Shown one piece after another: positions 6,847 to 7,597 of a stretch of 7,597 bases of DNA. The notes below the pieces were generated by a model. It was given only the letters and a program-made list of their open reading frames with translations. It was not told the origin of the DNA and did no database searches. The stretch comes from Methylococcaceae bacterium (lineage in GTDB: Bacteria; Pseudomonadota; Gammaproteobacteria; Methylococcales; Methylomonadaceae), in contig JAUYMX010000062.1 in the NCBI GenBank assembly GCA_030699345.1, forward strand, positions 1-7,597, in the 5' to 3' direction. The stretch's first letter is position 1. Every line of letters begins with the position of its first letter. Both the position numbers and the translations under genes were made by a program.

Positions 6847-7224
6847 TTAAGCACGATTAAATAACCTTAACAACGTTGATAGCAAGAATCCATATAGCCA
6901 GCGATTTATCATTGAGCCAACTTCAATGTTGACGCATTGCCCAAGCTGATTGTAATAGTATGCTAAATATTCACGATCCTCCGTGTCGAAGGGCTTCTGA
7001 ACGGACTTAAGTGAAGCCGCAATGCACGATTTCAACAATTCTGGCGGCGCACCACGCTTTATATTTGAAGGGAGCTCGCTAGCGCAGTCATTGAGGGCTT
7101 TCTCCAAAGGTTGGGTAACCGATGCTGGCGAAGGGCTGAGGATACGAAACTGTGGTTCTGTGCAACGAAATTTTGGCGTATCGCGAAAAGTCTTAAGGGC
7201 ATCAAGTATTTCGTTGTTAGTCAT
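6847..7224 (-). CDS. Small hypothetical protein, possibly DUF4844-like
   Basis: The protein has 125 residues and no signal peptide at its N-terminus (MTNNEILDALKTFRDTPKF). It is probably mostly helical and cytoplasmic. The stretch FDTEDREYLAYYYNQLG (79-95), followed by SMINRWLYGF (104-113), reminds me of DUF4844 proteins (D-x-E-D-R-E...WLYG). That assignment is from memory and tentative. A hydrophobic run near the C-terminus (WLYGFLLSTLLRLF, 109-122) could be an amphipathic or membrane-contacting helix. The ATG lies 5 nt after the stop of the broken gene upstream. No good Shine-Dalgarno sequence precedes it, so translation was probably coupled to that gene before the insertion. The arrangement, with a small gene immediately after the C-terminus of another, is compatible with an immunity or accessory partner, but nothing in the sequence proves this. 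GC content appears lower than in the large gene, which fits accessory DNA. Confidence 0.6.
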   Translation of the reverse strand: MTNNEILDALKTFRDTPKFRCTEPQFRILSPSPASVTQPLEKALNDCASELPSNIKRGAPPELLKSCIAASLKSVQKPFDTEDREYLAYYYNQLGQCVNIEVGSMINRWLYGFLLSTLLRLFNRA

Positions 7225-7229
7225 GTTTA

Positions 7230-7458
7230 TTAATTGTTGGTATTTAGATAATCACGGATTGGTGTGTCGTATATAACCATGTGATCGGTGACGTGGAATG
7301 CTTCTTTAACTAGCGGATGAGTAAGCGCTTTTTCTCGGTTGAGAGTTCTGCCTATTATTTTGGCATCTTGCCATGGAGAAAACTTCGCATCAATCAATCC
7401 AACCTGATACTCGTTTTTTGAGGCTCTAAGTTCAAGTGCAAAAGCTACTCGTTGGGCT
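7230..7458 (-). pseudogene. 3' remnant of an unknown gene interrupted by an insertion sequence
   Basis: An uninterrupted minus-strand frame of 75 codons runs from the insertion junction at 7458 to tandem TAA stops (7232-7230, 7229-7227). It has no start codon in its own right. The translation begins AQRVAFALELRASKNEYQVG and ends VIYDTPIRDYLNTNN. It includes LIDAKFSPWQDAKIIGRTL and LTHPLVKEAFHVTDHM, a normal-looking protein composition with clear hydrophobic alternation. The upstream part was displaced by the IS66-like element, so the gene is 5'-truncated in this window, though the rest may lie beyond the element. I cannot name the family. The small gene 5 nt downstream probably belonged to the same transcript. 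It might be the C-terminal domain of an effector or toxin, but this is inferred only from the context. Confidence 0.65.
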
Positions 7459-7490
7459 GTAATCGTCCGTTAAAACCGTATTTTCTGACC
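7459..7490 (+). repeat. Putative left terminal inverted repeat of the IS66-like element
   Basis: This stretch begins with GTAATCGTCCGTTAAAACC and ends in CTGACC, with the GTAA start typical of IS66 termini. The partner repeat is not in the window, so the inner boundary is approximate. Confidence 0.55.
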
Positions 7491-7503
7491 GAAAAAAAAC
7501 GTC

Positions 7504-7528
7504 ATCCTCTACATTTTTTGAAGAGGAT
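7504..7528 (+). promoter_or_regulatory. Hairpin that can hide the ribosome binding site of the IS first gene
   Basis: ATCCTCT (7504-7510) and AGAGGAT (7522-7528) are perfect complements with an 11-nt loop. The right arm contains AGAGG, an ideal Shine-Dalgarno sequence 7 nt before the ATG at 7534. In RNA the stem would sequester it. Such hairpins in other insertion sequences (IS10, IS50) keep transcripts entering from outside from producing transposase. Here that role is inferred. Confidence 0.55.
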
Positions 7529-7533
7529 AGATC

Positions 7534-7597
7534 ATGACATTATCAGTCCATTGGCTTAGCCACATCACTGCCTGGCAAAGCAGTGGCCTTTCGCAAG
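7534..7597 (+). CDS. tnpA: IS66-family accessory protein TnpA, N-terminal fragment (cut by window edge)
   Basis: Only 21 codons are visible: MTLSVHWLSHITAWQSSGLS and one more Gln. The pattern W-x2-H/hydrophobic...W-Q-x-SGLSQ is that of the small helix-turn-helix accessory protein (OrfA/TnpA) at the front of IS66 elements. There the segment normally continues into a Cys-Arg-containing helix and a WK motif. The start has AGAGG 7 nt upstream within the hairpin at 7504-7528. Its position just inside the terminal repeat fits the gene order of IS66 elements (TnpA, TnpB, then the DDE transposase). The fragment is short, so the family call rests on few residues plus the adjacent terminus. Confidence 0.7.
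   Translation, partial: MTLSVHWLSHITAWQSSGLSQ

Larger units (their letters stand above)
7459..7597 (+). mobile_element. IS66-family-like insertion sequence, left end (continues beyond window)
   Basis: A terminal sequence starting GTAATCGTCCG, which fits the GTAA... ends of IS66 elements, begins exactly where the interrupted gene's frame is lost. The first reading frame starts 75 nt inside and encodes the N-terminus of an IS66-type accessory protein. IS66 elements usually make 8-bp target duplications. If so, GTTGGGCT (7451-7458) should reappear at the far end, outside this window. Only about 139 bp of the element are visible, so subgroup and intactness cannot be judged. Confidence 0.72.

Noticed and set aside
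6811..6852. Integron attC-like site (GTCTAAC ... GTTAAGC)
   Set aside because: The end heptamers match the loose consensus but are not properly complementary. The interior is not palindromic, and the span is shorter than usual attC sites.
7022..7276. Plus-strand open frame overlapping the small hypothetical gene
   Set aside because: It crosses the gap between two same-strand minus frames that fit together as neighbours, and no ribosome binding site was seen.
1..7597. CRISPR array, tRNA or rRNA genes
   Set aside because: No regularly spaced direct repeats were found while reading through, and I recognised no tRNA cloverleaf or rRNA stretch.

Overview
This window looks like chromosomal DNA from a flagellated gammaproteobacterium of moderate GC content. 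The placement rests on a PomA/PomB-type polar flagellar stator, a TrmN6-type tRNA methyltransferase, and dispersed palindromic repeats of a kind common in Proteobacteria. A methanotroph-like lineage such as Methylomonas or Methylobacter is a guess from overall feel and was not tested.

Positions 1-6089 hold four genes on the minus strand, in transcription order: a 1360-residue exported membrane protein of unknown function (6089-2007), trmN6 (2010-1279), pomA (1210-458) and pomB (455-1, cut by the window edge). The large gene and trmN6 overlap by 4 nt (TTGA), and pomA and pomB are 2 nt apart, so each pair is probably translationally coupled. A 68-bp gap with a short palindrome separates trmN6 from pomA. 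PomA and PomB form the ion-driven stator. TrmN6 methylates A37 of tRNA-Val and has no evident functional link to its neighbours. The large protein is the main unknown. It carries two diverged copies of one long periplasmic module, about 700 residues apart, each followed by a membrane-embedded block.

Positions 6090-6269 form a divergent intergenic region with a 44-bp compound palindrome. It precedes a small cupin gene on the plus strand (6270-6605). Positions 6606-6846 contain no gene that I can support, only two inverted repeats.

Positions 6847-7597 look like an accessory region. A 125-residue minus-strand gene, possibly of the DUF4844 type, lies directly downstream of the 3' remnant of another minus-strand gene. 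That remnant is broken at 7458/7459 by the left end of an IS66-like insertion sequence. The element's first reading frame starts at 7534 and runs off the window. A hairpin just inside the element would hide that frame's ribosome binding site.
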